Origin: Gemmataceae bacterium
Lineage (GTDB): Bacteria > Planctomycetota > Planctomycetia > Gemmatales > Gemmataceae
Reading direction: 5' to 3'
Assembly (NCBI GenBank): GCA_022616435.1
Contig: JAKEET010000128.1
Span: forward strand, 62,001-126,000
Length of the DNA stretch: 64,000 bases
Position 1 is the stretch's first letter; each line of letters begins with the position of its first letter. Shown piece by piece: positions 7,820 through 16,116 of this stretch. The notes below the pieces were generated by a model, which saw only the letters and a list, made by a program, of their open reading frames with translations, did not search any database and was not told the origin of the DNA. The position numbers and the translations under genes were made by a program.

Positions 7820-9103
7820 CTATTGCGGCGCTCGCAGCGTCTTCAAGAACTCGATCATCTGCGCCTGCTGCGTGGCGCTCAACTTCGCGAACGCGCCGGC
7901 CGACCTCGTTCCTTGCCCACCGTGCAGCTGGATCGCTTCCTCCAGAGTCTTCGCCCGGCCGTCGTGCAGCCAAGGTCCCGTGTCGGCGACGCCCCACAAC
8001 GGCGGCGTCCGCCACTCATCCGCCATCGGCAGGGTCCGGGCGCCGCTCGACGCCGGCATCGGGGCGCCGTAGTAGAAGCCGCCGCCTTGCAAATCGAAGC
8101 CCATGCGGTGCAACAGCAGGTCGCTGTACAGTCCCTCTACCGAGCCCAGGTTCGGCGTGTGGCAATCGGCGCAACCGACCTGATGGAACAGGGTCCGCCC
8201 CGCCTCGGCTTTCGCCCGCGCCGCGGCATTGGCGGGCGCCCTCTCGATCGGCCGCGCCAGGGTCAGCAAGAAGTCGGTCATCTGCTGGCATTGTTCATTG
8301 GTCAGGTCGAGCGCGAGGGTCTTGTAGTCCGGCCGGCCGATCGGATTGGGCTGCGCCTGCGCCGGATTGCCCAGGCCCAGTTCGTTGGCGCACGCGGCCT
8401 GCACGAACTCCAGCAGGCTGGCGCTCTGCGCTTTCCAGCCGAACTTGCCGACGCGGCCATCCGGCAGCCGCAGGGCCCGGCCGACGGGATACTGCTCGCT
8501 GCTGGCGGGCGCCAGGCCCCATTTCAGGTGCTGCTGCTTTTCCTGAGCGATGAGGTCGCGATCGGCGATCTCGTCGATCCACTTGGCGCCGTACAAGGCC
8601 GGCGTGTTGCGCTGCGACAGGACGACATTCGAGGGAATGGTGAAGTTGAATGCGAAAACCGTGCGGCCCCCTGTGTTCACCGGCTCGAACTTCGGCTTCG
8701 AGACGTGCGGCAACGACTTCTCGACCTTGGCCAGCGTTTCCTGGTACTTCGAGTCCACCGCCATGACATGGACGACGCCTTGCTGGATGTCGCCGCCCGG
8801 CCGCGCCGGCAAGAGCGTGTACATGGTGACGTTGTGGTCGCGGCCGCTGGCGCCGCCCAGAGTCGGCTGGCCGTGGCAGGCGACGCACGACGTGGCGTTG
8901 TAGACCGGTCCGAGCCCGTCGCCGCCGTTGGCCAGCGGGTCGCGCGGCTGCCAATCGTGGGTGAACAGCATCTTGCCGGTCTCGGCCGAGGCCGCCTCGA
9001 CGGCGTGGATCGTCGGCGCGGGCCAGGTGAGCACCCGCAACCCGGGCAGCAAGAGCGCCAGCAGCAAGGCCAGGTGATACCAGCAAGGATTGGGACGTTT
9101 CAT
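7820..9103 (-). CDS. Di-heme oxidoreductase (DUF1111/thiol-oxidoreductase-like cytochrome c)
   Basis: A 427-residue exported cytochrome. An N-terminal hydrophobic segment serves as signal or anchor. Two heme c sites are visible, CVACH near residue 75 and CADCH near residue 315. The family signature WRTPPLWGVADTGPWLHDG near the C-terminus, followed by EEAIQLHGG, is diagnostic of the di-heme oxidoreductase group related to MauG and CcpA. It should act in the periplasm, passing electrons to or from an unknown partner. The ATG at 9103 directly precedes the signal peptide; a longer GTG start adds only charged residues. Confidence 0.87.
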   Translation of the reverse strand: MKRPNPCWYHLALLLALLLPGLRVLTWPAPTIHAVEAASAETGKMLFTHDWQPRDPLANGGDGLGPVYNATSCVACHGQPTLGGASGRDHNVTMYTLLPARPGGDIQQGVVHVMAVDSKYQETLAKVEKSLPHVSKPKFEPVNTGGRTVFAFNFTIPSNVVLSQRNTPALYGAKWIDEIADRDLIAQEKQQHLKWGLAPASSEQYPVGRALRLPDGRVGKFGWKAQSASLLEFVQAACANELGLGNPAQAQPNPIGRPDYKTLALDLTNEQCQQMTDFLLTLARPIERAPANAAARAKAEAGRTLFHQVGCADCHTPNLGSVEGLYSDLLLHRMGFDLQGGGFYYGAPMPASSGARTLPMADEWRTPPLWGVADTGPWLHDGRAKTLEEAIQLHGGQGTRSAGAFAKLSATQQAQMIEFLKTLRAPQ

Positions 9104-9270
9104 GGGAGCACCGTTGGTTTGGATGTGGGGCGGTTTCCCAGAGAGCAAGTTCGCAAGTTCTATTATCCTGCCAGGCGATGATCGAACGCAAGCATTTTCT
9201 CGAAAACGGCGCCAGCACGGCCTTGGAACCCGCTCTCGCGGTTGGTACACTGCACGACAAGGAGATATCC

Positions 9271-9582
9271 ATGCCGACTGCGACTGCCTACCCGCACATC
9301 GTCAAAGACGACGGCGCGCCGGCGCGCCTGGAAAGCCACCCGCGCACCCGCGTGGCGATGATTGTCATGGACTATCTCGCGCGCGGCTACGGGCCGGAGG
9401 ACATGGTGCGCCACTATCCTTATTTGAAGCTTGCCGAAGTCCATGCGGCCATGGGGTATTACTACGATCACCAGCAAGAGATCGACGACGAGATTCAAGG
9501 AGAACTTGATCAGCTGGAGCACGACAAGTCAAAACCGCCGTCGCCGATTTGGCTGAAGTTGAAGGCTCGCCGTCTCATCTGA
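9271..9582 (+). CDS. DUF433 antitoxin
   Basis: A 103-residue protein with the DUF433 helix-turn-helix pattern: YLARGYGPEDMVRHYPYL then AEVHAAMGYYYDHQQEID. Such proteins bind DNA and neutralise PIN-like DUF5615 partners. The ATG at 9271 has AAGGAGAT at a normal distance, so the upstream in-frame ATG at 9178 is rejected. The DUF5615 gene starts 13 bases after its stop, the standard order for this toxin-antitoxin type. Confidence 0.82.
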   Translation: MPTATAYPHIVKDDGAPARLESHPRTRVAMIVMDYLARGYGPEDMVRHYPYLKLAEVHAAMGYYYDHQQEIDDEIQGELDQLEHDKSKPPSPIWLKLKARRLI

Positions 9583-9595
9583 TGCACGAGATTCC

Positions 9596-9943
9596 ATGGC
9601 TATCGGACTCTACTTCGACGTCCACGTCGATCATGCAATTGCCGCACAATTGCGCCTTCGACAAGTCGATGTCGTAACCGCGCAAGACGACGGCGCCGAC
9701 CATTTCACCGACGATGTGCTGCTGGAGCGGGCCAGCACGATGCACCGACCGCTTGTGACTCACGACATCCGTTTCCGGGCCATGGCCGAGGATTGGCAAA
9801 GACTAGGCCGACCGTTCTGCGGCTTGATCTTCGCACACCTCATGCAAGTCTCGATTGGCCGATGTGTCAAAGAGCTGGAACTCATCGCCAAAGCCACCGA
9901 TGCACAGGACTGGACGAGCGCGGTCATGCGCCTGCCGATTTGA
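9596..9943 (+). CDS. DUF5615 PIN-like toxin
   Basis: A 115-residue PIN-like protein of the DUF5615/Mut7-C group. The N-terminal strand LYFDVHVDHAIA corresponds to the family motif around the first acidic residue. VTAQDDGADHFTDD and LVTHDIRFRAMA carry the later conserved acids. These residues coordinate the metal of the predicted RNase. It is paired with the DUF433 gene just upstream. The second acidic residue of the first motif is H rather than E, so activity may be altered. A fragment of a second gene of this family appears near 58640-58709. Confidence 0.82.
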   Translation: MAIGLYFDVHVDHAIAAQLRLRQVDVVTAQDDGADHFTDDVLLERASTMHRPLVTHDIRFRAMAEDWQRLGRPFCGLIFAHLMQVSIGRCVKELELIAKATDAQDWTSAVMRLPI

Positions 9944-9957
9944 ATGAAGAGGGCGAC

Positions 9958-10266
9958 ATGAATCAATTGCCACCCAACCCCACTCTCCTGCGTTCCCGCC
10001 GCGAAGCGGTCATCATCATGGCCGCCTACGTCGTCGCCATGACCTGGACCGGCGTGGTCTGCTACTTCTGGGGCTACAACCGCGATCCGGCGACGATCAC
10101 GTTTCCTTTGGGGCTCGGCATCCCCGATTGGGTCTTCTGGGGCATCATCGTGCCGTGGCTGGCCTCGAACCTGTTCACCGCCTGGTTCACGCTCGGTTAC
10201 ATGGTGGACGAGCAACTCGCGGCCGAAGACGAGGACGAGTTCGCCCCGGAGGACCGCCATGGGTGA
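9958..10266 (+). CDS. Small membrane subunit of sodium:solute symporter (DUF997/YhdT-like)
   Basis: A 102-residue protein with two predicted helices, at about 18-37 and 55-78, and an acidic C-terminal tail. Such proteins accompany PanF-like symporters and are probably small accessory subunits. The ATG at 9958 follows GAAGAGGGCGAC. Its end overlaps the start of the symporter gene by eight bases, which fits translational coupling and one complex. Confidence 0.8.
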   Translation: MNQLPPNPTLLRSRREAVIIMAAYVVAMTWTGVVCYFWGYNRDPATITFPLGLGIPDWVFWGIIVPWLASNLFTAWFTLGYMVDEQLAAEDEDEFAPEDRHG

Positions 10267-12040
10267 GGGCAACGTCCTGGTGATGGCTGCGTTCCTGGCC
10301 TACATGCTCGGCGTGTTCGCGCTGGGCATGGCGGCGCACAAGCTGCTCTCGCGCGGCTCGTTCCTCGGACAGTACTTCCTCGGCGGCAAGAACCTCGGCG
10401 TCTGGACGCTGGCGCTGACCTTCGCCAGCACGTCCGCCTCCGGCGGCTCGTTCATGGGCTTCCCGGCACTCGTGTACCACAACGGCTGGATCGTCGCCCT
10501 GTGGATCGCCAGCTACATGATGGTGCCGCTGGTCACCATGGGCGTCCTGGGCCGGCGCCTCAATCAAATGGGGCACGAAACCAACGCCCTCACGGTCCCC
10601 GACGTGTTCCGCGATCGGTTCCAGTCGCCCGCGCTGGGCCTGGTGTGCACGATCCTGATCATGTCGTTCCTGGCGTTCAACCTGGTCGGCCAGTTCTCGG
10701 CCGGCGGGCGGATCATGGCGCGGGTCATGGGTTGGCCGACCGTCAGCTATCCGCAAGAGGTAGAGGCGGCCGACCGCGACGGGCGCGTCCGGTTGACGCA
10801 ATCGGCCGACGGAACCGACATCGTCCTGGAACTGACCGGCGCCGACGGCAACGTGCAGCGGTTCGAGGCCGCTGACGGCGCGGCCCTGCGCGCGCAAGAT
10901 GCGAAGGCATACACGCTGTATGTCCGGCACGGACATGGAACCGGCTGGGGCTACCTCGCCGCGGTGGTGGTCTTCGCCTTCGTGGTCGTCGCCTACACCG
11001 CCTACGGCGGCTTCTGGGCCGTGGTCTGGACCGACGTCTTCCAGGGAATCTGGATGGCGCTGGGCATTCTCATCCTCTTGCCCGTAGCGCTGATCGCCGC
11101 CGGCGGCCTGGGCGCGGCGACCGAACGGCTGGCGGCGCGCAACGCCGACCTGGTCACCGGGCCGGGGCCGCTCGACTTTCATCCCGGCGGATTGATGATC
11201 TCTTTCCTCATCATGTGGTCGATCTCCGGAATGGGGCAGCCTGCCAGCATGTGGCGGCTGATGGCCTTCAAGAACACGCGCGTGCTCAGCCGCTCGATGT
11301 TCGCCGTCATGGTCTATTATTCGCTCATCTACATCCCCATCGTGCTGGTCTTTGTGTGCGCCAGCTCGCTGGAGCCGCGGCTGCCGGTGCCGGCCGGCGC
11401 CCCCGACGACGCCATGCCGGTGACCGCGGTCGAGATGTCGCGACGCGTGCTCGGCGACATCTGGGGTCCGCTGTTGGGCGGCGCCGTCATCGCCGCTCCG
11501 ATCGCCGCCATCATGAGCACCGTGGACAGTTTCCTCCTCATGATCAGCTCCGGCCTGGTGCGCGACGTCTATCAACGCTCGATCAACCCGAGCGTCAGCG
11601 ATCAAACGGTCAAACGGCTCACGTACATTGTGACGCTCCTGGTCGGCGGCGGCGTGACCGTGATCGCGCTGCAGCCGCCGCGGTTCGTGCAGTACATCAT
11701 CGTGTTCACCGGCCAGGGGCTCGCCTGTTCGCTCCTGGCGCCGATGGTGCTCGCCCTGTTCTGGCGGCGCGCCACCGCCGCCGGCGCCCTGGCCGCGGTC
11801 CTGGGCGGCTTCCTGACGTTCATCAGCCTGTACGTGATCGGCTGGGTCGGCCGCGGCCTGGAATGGCTGCCGCCGCAGACCTACGGCCCGCGCTCGGAAC
11901 TGGCGCCCTTCTGGTTGTTCGAGCTAGAGCCGGTGGTTTGGGGTTTGGCGGCGTCATTTATGGCCGGCATCGCGGTGAGTCTCTGGACGAAGCCCCCGGA
12001 GACGGAGCTGGTGCAACGGCTGTTCTCCGCCAAGCCGTGA
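10259..12040 (+). CDS. Sodium:solute symporter (SSS family, PanF-like) with soluble insertion
   Basis: A 593-residue multi-helix transporter of the SSS family. The early segment LGGKNLGVWTLALTFAST and the following GGSFMGFPALVY match the sodium-binding and unwound-helix region of PanF-like symporters. About 12-13 helices are expected. Between two helices, at about residues 160-228, there is a hydrophilic, beta-like stretch full of Asp and Arg that I do not expect in PanF. The substrate is not clear from sequence; pantothenate, proline or another carboxylate are options. It is coupled to the small membrane subunit at 9958. Confidence 0.88.
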   Translation: MGEGNVLVMAAFLAYMLGVFALGMAAHKLLSRGSFLGQYFLGGKNLGVWTLALTFASTSASGGSFMGFPALVYHNGWIVALWIASYMMVPLVTMGVLGRRLNQMGHETNALTVPDVFRDRFQSPALGLVCTILIMSFLAFNLVGQFSAGGRIMARVMGWPTVSYPQEVEAADRDGRVRLTQSADGTDIVLELTGADGNVQRFEAADGAALRAQDAKAYTLYVRHGHGTGWGYLAAVVVFAFVVVAYTAYGGFWAVVWTDVFQGIWMALGILILLPVALIAAGGLGAATERLAARNADLVTGPGPLDFHPGGLMISFLIMWSISGMGQPASMWRLMAFKNTRVLSRSMFAVMVYYSLIYIPIVLVFVCASSLEPRLPVPAGAPDDAMPVTAVEMSRRVLGDIWGPLLGGAVIAAPIAAIMSTVDSFLLMISSGLVRDVYQRSINPSVSDQTVKRLTYIVTLLVGGGVTVIALQPPRFVQYIIVFTGQGLACSLLAPMVLALFWRRATAAGALAAVLGGFLTFISLYVIGWVGRGLEWLPPQTYGPRSELAPFWLFELEPVVWGLAASFMAGIAVSLWTKPPETELVQRLFSAKP

Positions 12041-12063
12041 TCCCAAGCGTGAGCGAGAACCGA

Positions 12064-13392
12064 TTAACGGCGCAGCTCCTCCAGGTCCTGCCAGAAGCCC
12101 GGATACGTCTTCGCCACGCAGCCGGGGTTCTTGATGATGATGCCCGGCACTTTCAGGCCGATCAGCGCCATGCTCATGGCCATGCGGTGGTCGTTGTAGG
12201 TTTCGATCTCGGCGCCGTGCAGCGGCCGCGGCGTGATCTTGAGGCCGTCGGGAAACTCATCGACCTCCGCCCCGACGCGGCGCAATTCGGCGGCGAGGGC
12301 GGCAAGGCGATCGGTCTCCTTGTGGCGAATGTGGGCGACGTTGCGGATGGTGGTGGGCCCCTCGGCGAAGCAGGCGACGGCGCCGAGCGTCATGACGGTG
12401 TCGCTGATGTCGTTCATGTCCACGTCGATGCCGCGGAGGGGCCGCCCCGGCATGATCGTTGTGGCGTCGGCCGATTGTGCTACGGTGCACCCCATCTTGT
12501 TGAGCACGCGGATGAAGCGCACGTCGCCTTGAATACTATCAGCGGCGACATTACCAACGGTCACAAGTCCTCGGCTGATCGCCGCCGCGGCGAAGAAATA
12601 GCTTGCGGCGGACGCGTCGGGTTCAATCGGATAGACGGGCACACTCTCGGACGTTTGCACGCGCATTTGCTCGCGCAACGGCTTGGACCGTTGCCGACCG
12701 CGAACTAGAATCCTGGCTCGATCGATTGGCTCCACGGCGAGTCGCCATTGCCTCATCATGCGCACCGTCATGTCAATGTAGGGCAGCGAGACCGGTCTTC
12801 CCGCCATTTCGATGATGGTGTCTTGCGGCGCGAAGGGAGCGGCCATCAAGAGTCCGCTCACGAATTGGCTGCTCAGATCGCCGCGGATCCGAACCTTGCC
12901 CTGTTGCCAGCCGTTGGATTCGATGATCACCGGCGGACATCCGGTGTCGCTTTCGCTGTACGCATGGACGCCTAGCTGGCGCAGGGCCGACAACAGATCC
13001 TCGATGGGCCGTTCCCGCATCCGTGCGACGCCGTCAAGTCGATAACGACCCTGGCCAAGGCTGACCAGGGCCGTCAGGAAACGCATGGTCGTGCCGGAGT
13101 TGCCGACGAACAGATCGGCCGATCTGGCCGGGATGAGCTCGGAACTGTCCCTCCCGACGTAAACCAAGCCTTGTCCAGTTTCCCACCCACCAATCTCAAA
13201 TCCGAGCGAACGCAAGGCCGCGACCATGAGGTCCGTGTCTTCGCTCCGCAAACATCCTTGTAACGCAGCGACCCACGAACGGCAGCACAGCGCCGCCAGC
13301 ACCAGCGCCCGGTTCGTGATACTCTTCGATCCCGGCACCCGGACGGTGGCGTGCGGCGGTTTAGTGAACGGTTGTATTTCAAGTCGATCCAT
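12064..13392 (-). CDS. aroA: 3-phosphoshikimate 1-carboxyvinyltransferase (EPSP synthase)
   Basis: A 442-residue enzyme joining PEP and shikimate 3-phosphate in aromatic amino acid synthesis. The N-terminal PGSKSITNRALVLAAL, the central GNSGTTMRFLTAL and the C-terminal HKETDRLAALAAELRRVGA are all typical. The conserved YNDHRMAMSMAL lies close to the C-terminus. Two in-frame ATGs are possible (13392 and 13401). Neither has a clear ribosome binding site, because a large palindrome begins two bases upstream of 13401; the shorter form (MDRLEIQP) matches the family best. It lies head-to-tail with truA on the same strand. Confidence 0.95.
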   Translation of the reverse strand: MDRLEIQPFTKPPHATVRVPGSKSITNRALVLAALCCRSWVAALQGCLRSEDTDLMVAALRSLGFEIGGWETGQGLVYVGRDSSELIPARSADLFVGNSGTTMRFLTALVSLGQGRYRLDGVARMRERPIEDLLSALRQLGVHAYSESDTGCPPVIIESNGWQQGKVRIRGDLSSQFVSGLLMAAPFAPQDTIIEMAGRPVSLPYIDMTVRMMRQWRLAVEPIDRARILVRGRQRSKPLREQMRVQTSESVPVYPIEPDASAASYFFAAAAISRGLVTVGNVAADSIQGDVRFIRVLNKMGCTVAQSADATTIMPGRPLRGIDVDMNDISDTVMTLGAVACFAEGPTTIRNVAHIRHKETDRLAALAAELRRVGAEVDEFPDGLKITPRPLHGAEIETYNDHRMAMSMALIGLKVPGIIIKNPGCVAKTYPGFWQDLEELRR

Positions 13393-13402
13393 GGTTGGCA
13401 TC

Positions 13403-13476
13403 GGCGAGCGTCGCGGCGTAAGCGCGACGTGCCTGCATCCCGCAGTCCACGTCGCGCTGACGCCGCGACGCTCGCC
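13403..13476. repeat. Palindromic repeat, family B (GGCGAGCGTCGCGGCGTAAGC type)
   Basis: A nearly perfect inverted repeat with arms at 13403-13431 and 13448-13476, filling the whole gap between truA and aroA. The arms hold GGCGAGCGTCGCGGCGTAAG and its complement. Related sequence is found inside the dehydrogenase gene at 16825-16854 and around the end of the peroxidase gene at 55296-55431. Confidence 0.85.
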
Positions 13477-13477
13477 T

Positions 13478-14215
13478 TTAGTACGTCACCCGCACCAGAA
13501 ACAACCCGTGCGCCGGCGCCGTCGGCCCCGCCAGCGTGCGGTCAAGGGCGTCGAGGATCGCTTGCACCTGGCTCTCCGGCCAGTAACCCCTCCCGACGTT
13601 GATCAGCGTGCCGGCGATGGCGCGCACCATATTGTACAGGAAGCCGTCGGCCTCCACATCGATCCAGAGGTAGTCGCCGAAGCGGTTGACGGCGAGATGC
13701 GTCACGGTGCGGACGCTCGACATGCGGTTGGGCCAGTCGGTCTCGAAGCTGTGGAAATCGTGGCGGCCCTTGAGCGGCAGGGCGGCGCGGGCCATCGCTC
13801 GATCGTCCAGCCGGCGCTTGTGGTGGCAGGCGTAGCGGCGCAGAAACGGGCTTGGCACGGGGCCGTCGTGGATCACGTAGCGGTACAGCTTGCGGACGGC
13901 GTCGTGGTTGGCGTCGAAGGCCTGCGGCATGTCGGCCGCTTCCAGCACCGCGATGTCATCCGGCAAGTGGGCGTTGATGGCCGGGACGAGCTTGGCCGTT
14001 GCCAGCGCGGTACGGCTGTAAAAGTTCGCGACCTGGCCCAGCGCGTGGACGCCGGCGTCGGTTCGGCCGCTGGCGTTGACGCGGATTCGTTCCTCGCCGG
14101 TCAGCTTGGCGATGGCGGCTTCCAGCGTCTCCTGCACGGTGCGTTTGCCGGGCTGCGTCTGCCAGCCGAAGAAGTCGCTGCCGTCGTAGCTGAGAGTGAT
14201 TTTGAGATTACGCAT
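13478..14215 (-). CDS. truA: tRNA pseudouridine(38-40) synthase
   Basis: A 245-residue pseudouridine synthase for the tRNA anticodon stem-loop. The N-terminus LSYDGSDFFGWQTQPG and the catalytic loop ASGRTDAGVHALGQV (catalytic Asp about residue 53) are diagnostic. Further family signatures are FLYNMVRAIAG and the closing GLFLVRV. ATG 14215 is chosen since the family begins at the first beta strand; a longer start at 14266 overlaps the upstream gene. It lies four bases after the zinc-ribbon gene, so they are probably co-transcribed. Confidence 0.95.
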   Translation of the reverse strand: MRNLKITLSYDGSDFFGWQTQPGKRTVQETLEAAIAKLTGEERIRVNASGRTDAGVHALGQVANFYSRTALATAKLVPAINAHLPDDIAVLEAADMPQAFDANHDAVRKLYRYVIHDGPVPSPFLRRYACHHKRRLDDRAMARAALPLKGRHDFHSFETDWPNRMSSVRTVTHLAVNRFGDYLWIDVEADGFLYNMVRAIAGTLINVGRGYWPESQVQAILDALDRTLAGPTAPAHGLFLVRVTY

Positions 14216-14219
14216 CGGC

Positions 14220-14717
14220 CTAGACAAACTGCATCGCGATGATGGCCCCGGCGCAGCCGGCGCCAATCAAGGCGCCGATCGCGATCTTTTCCCAGCAGCT
14301 CAGGCCTTCGCGCAGCGGCTTGATGCCGGCCTGGAAGCGCTCCTCGTCGCCGGGGAGCCACGGCGTCGGCGTCTGGATCAGGGATCGGTCTTCCCAGGGA
14401 TGCGGCGTCGGCGGCGCGGCAACCGTGATCGGCGCCGCCTTGGCTGCCACGGGCTTGGCAAGCGGGGTGGCCGCCACCGGCTGGGCAAGGGGCGGCGCCG
14501 CCGGACGGACCGCCACCAGCGCAGGCGCCGGCGAGCCCTTGGCGATGCCCTGGGCGACCGCCGGCTCAGGAGCCGGCGGCGTTTCGGGATGGTCGTCGGC
14601 CTCCGGCAGCGGGATGCGCACGACCTCGGCGCACTGGGGGCACCGGATCTTGCGGCCGCCGAATTCATCCTTCGCCCGCAGCGACTTGCCGCACTCGCAA
14701 CGAAACTCGATGGCCAC
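14220..14717 (-). CDS. Zinc-ribbon protein with C-terminal membrane anchor (165 aa)
   Basis: Residues 1-36 are a zinc ribbon (CECGKSLRA and CPQCAEVV). A long Ala/Pro-rich linker follows to about residue 110, with a tail-anchor-like helix at about 145-163 (IAIGALIGAGCAGAIIAM). The ribbon closely resembles that of the membrane protein at 6687-7784. The architecture fits a cytoplasmic domain tethered to the membrane. Function is unknown. The gene precedes truA on the same strand. Confidence 0.78.
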   Translation of the reverse strand: MAIEFRCECGKSLRAKDEFGGRKIRCPQCAEVVRIPLPEADDHPETPPAPEPAVAQGIAKGSPAPALVAVRPAAPPLAQPVAATPLAKPVAAKAAPITVAAPPTPHPWEDRSLIQTPTPWLPGDEERFQAGIKPLREGLSCWEKIAIGALIGAGCAGAIIAMQFV

Positions 14718-14730
14718 GATCCGATTCTCC

Positions 14731-14797
14731 GTGGGATAGGACTCCGATCCTGTCCGTTTCGATCTCTGGGTCGGACAGGATCGGAGTTCTATCCCAC
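14731..14797. repeat. Palindromic repeat, family C (GGACAGGA type)
   Basis: An inverted repeat with arms at 14731-14756 and 14772-14797, based on ATAGGACTCCGATCCTGTCC. It lies upstream of the zinc-ribbon gene. Other members are at 47739-47800 and 50757-50852. Confidence 0.85.
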
Positions 14798-14942
14798 GTA
14801 CTGTAAAGCAGGCCCCGGAATTCCGCGAGGGGAAAATGCTCGCGGGTTTGACTTCCTGCGGCTGAGGGATTTACTAACATCCACCGACGAATGCCGCCCC
14901 GGTTCCGCCAACCGGGGCTAAACAATGTCGCAAAGGATCAAC

Positions 14943-15935
14943 ATGAAACTCCGTGGCGCGCTGGTTCTGTTGCTCGTTCCGACCATCGTTCACGCCGACG
15001 ACCGCTGGGTCGTGTACGACGGCTTCGACGGCCCCGGCAAGGGCAAGCACATCGTGCTCATCGCCGGCGATCACGAGTATCGCTCCGAGGAGACGATCCC
15101 GCAGCTCGCCAAGATCCTTGCCAAGCATCACGGCTTCAAGTGCACGGTCCTGTTCACCCAGGACGCCGCCGACGGCACCATCAACCCCAACATCGATCAT
15201 ATTCCCGGCCTGAAAAACCTCGCCACGGCCGACCTGATGATCATGTTTCTCCGCTTTCGCAACCTGCCCGACGCGCAGATGAAGCACCTGGTGGACTACA
15301 TCGAATCGGGCCGGCCGATCATCGGCCTGCGGACCTCGACGCACGCGTTCAACCTGCGCAAGGACAGCCCGTACTTCGAAAAGTACCACTGGACCAGCAA
15401 GGGCGGCTTCGGCAAGAAGGTGCTCGGTGAGACCTGGGTGAATCATCACGGCGCCCACGGCAAGCAGGCGACCCGTGGCATCATCGCCAAGGGGCAGGAA
15501 AAGCATCCCATCAACCGCGGCATCAAGGACGGCGACATTTTTGGCCCGAGCGACGTCTACGGCGTGAACCTGCCCTTGCCCGGCGACAGCTTGCCGCTGG
15601 TGCTCGGCCAGGTGGTCGCCGGCATGAAGGAAGCCGATCCGCCGCTCGCAGGCAAGAAGAACGATCCGATGATGCCGATCGCCTGGACACGGACCTACAA
15701 GGGCGAAGCCGGCAAGACGGCGCGGGTTTTCACGACGACGATGGGGGCGTCGCAGGATTTTTCGTCGGAAGGATTGCGCCGCTTGCTGGTCAACGCGACG
15801 TTCTGGGCGCTCGAGATGGAGGAACGCATTCCGGAGCGGGCGAACGTCGCCATCGTCGGCGAGTACAATCCCCGGCCGTTCCGCAACGACGGGTTCCAGA
15901 AGGGCGTGCGCCCGGGGGATCTCCAATTGAAGTAG
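14943..15935 (+). CDS. ThuA-domain exported protein
   Basis: A 330-residue protein with a signal peptide (ending near VHADD), then a ThuA domain of the class I glutamine amidotransferase-like fold: IVLIAGDHEYRSEETIP, MIMFLRFRNLP, GRPIIGLRTSTHAF. In planctomycetes ThuA proteins usually sit with sugar dehydrogenase-cytochrome proteins, as here with the gene at 16117, and are thought to take part in carbohydrate turnover. ATG 14943 is preferred over 14925 because AAAGGA precedes it at a good distance and it starts the signal peptide. No amidotransferase cysteine motif is expected in this family. Confidence 0.9.
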   Translation: MKLRGALVLLLVPTIVHADDRWVVYDGFDGPGKGKHIVLIAGDHEYRSEETIPQLAKILAKHHGFKCTVLFTQDAADGTINPNIDHIPGLKNLATADLMIMFLRFRNLPDAQMKHLVDYIESGRPIIGLRTSTHAFNLRKDSPYFEKYHWTSKGGFGKKVLGETWVNHHGAHGKQATRGIIAKGQEKHPINRGIKDGDIFGPSDVYGVNLPLPGDSLPLVLGQVVAGMKEADPPLAGKKNDPMMPIAWTRTYKGEAGKTARVFTTTMGASQDFSSEGLRRLLVNATFWALEMEERIPERANVAIVGEYNPRPFRNDGFQKGVRPGDLQLK

Positions 15936-15938
15936 CGT

Positions 15939-16012
15939 GTGGCTTGCCGTTTCGCGCGGCCAATGACCCATCAGCGCCGGCATCCGTCCGCGAGCGCGAA
16001 ACGGCAAGCCGC
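15939..16012. repeat. Intergenic inverted repeat with long loop
   Basis: Arms of 19 bases at 15939-15957 and 15994-16012 carry GGCTTGCCGTTTCGCGC and its complement. The element starts just after the ThuA stop and could act as a terminator stem. No T-run follows. Confidence 0.7.
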
Positions 16013-16116
16013 AGCCGCCATCCGCCGATTGACAATTGCAATCGGCGCGCGACTGCGCCACAATAGTCCCGTCGTCTCGCTTCTCGAACTCGAAACGATC
16101 CCGAAGGTGTTGTCCC

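Noticed and set aside
9793-9957. An upstream extension of the DUF997-like membrane protein
   Set aside because: It overlaps the DUF5615 toxin in another frame; ATG 9958 gives the normal family start.
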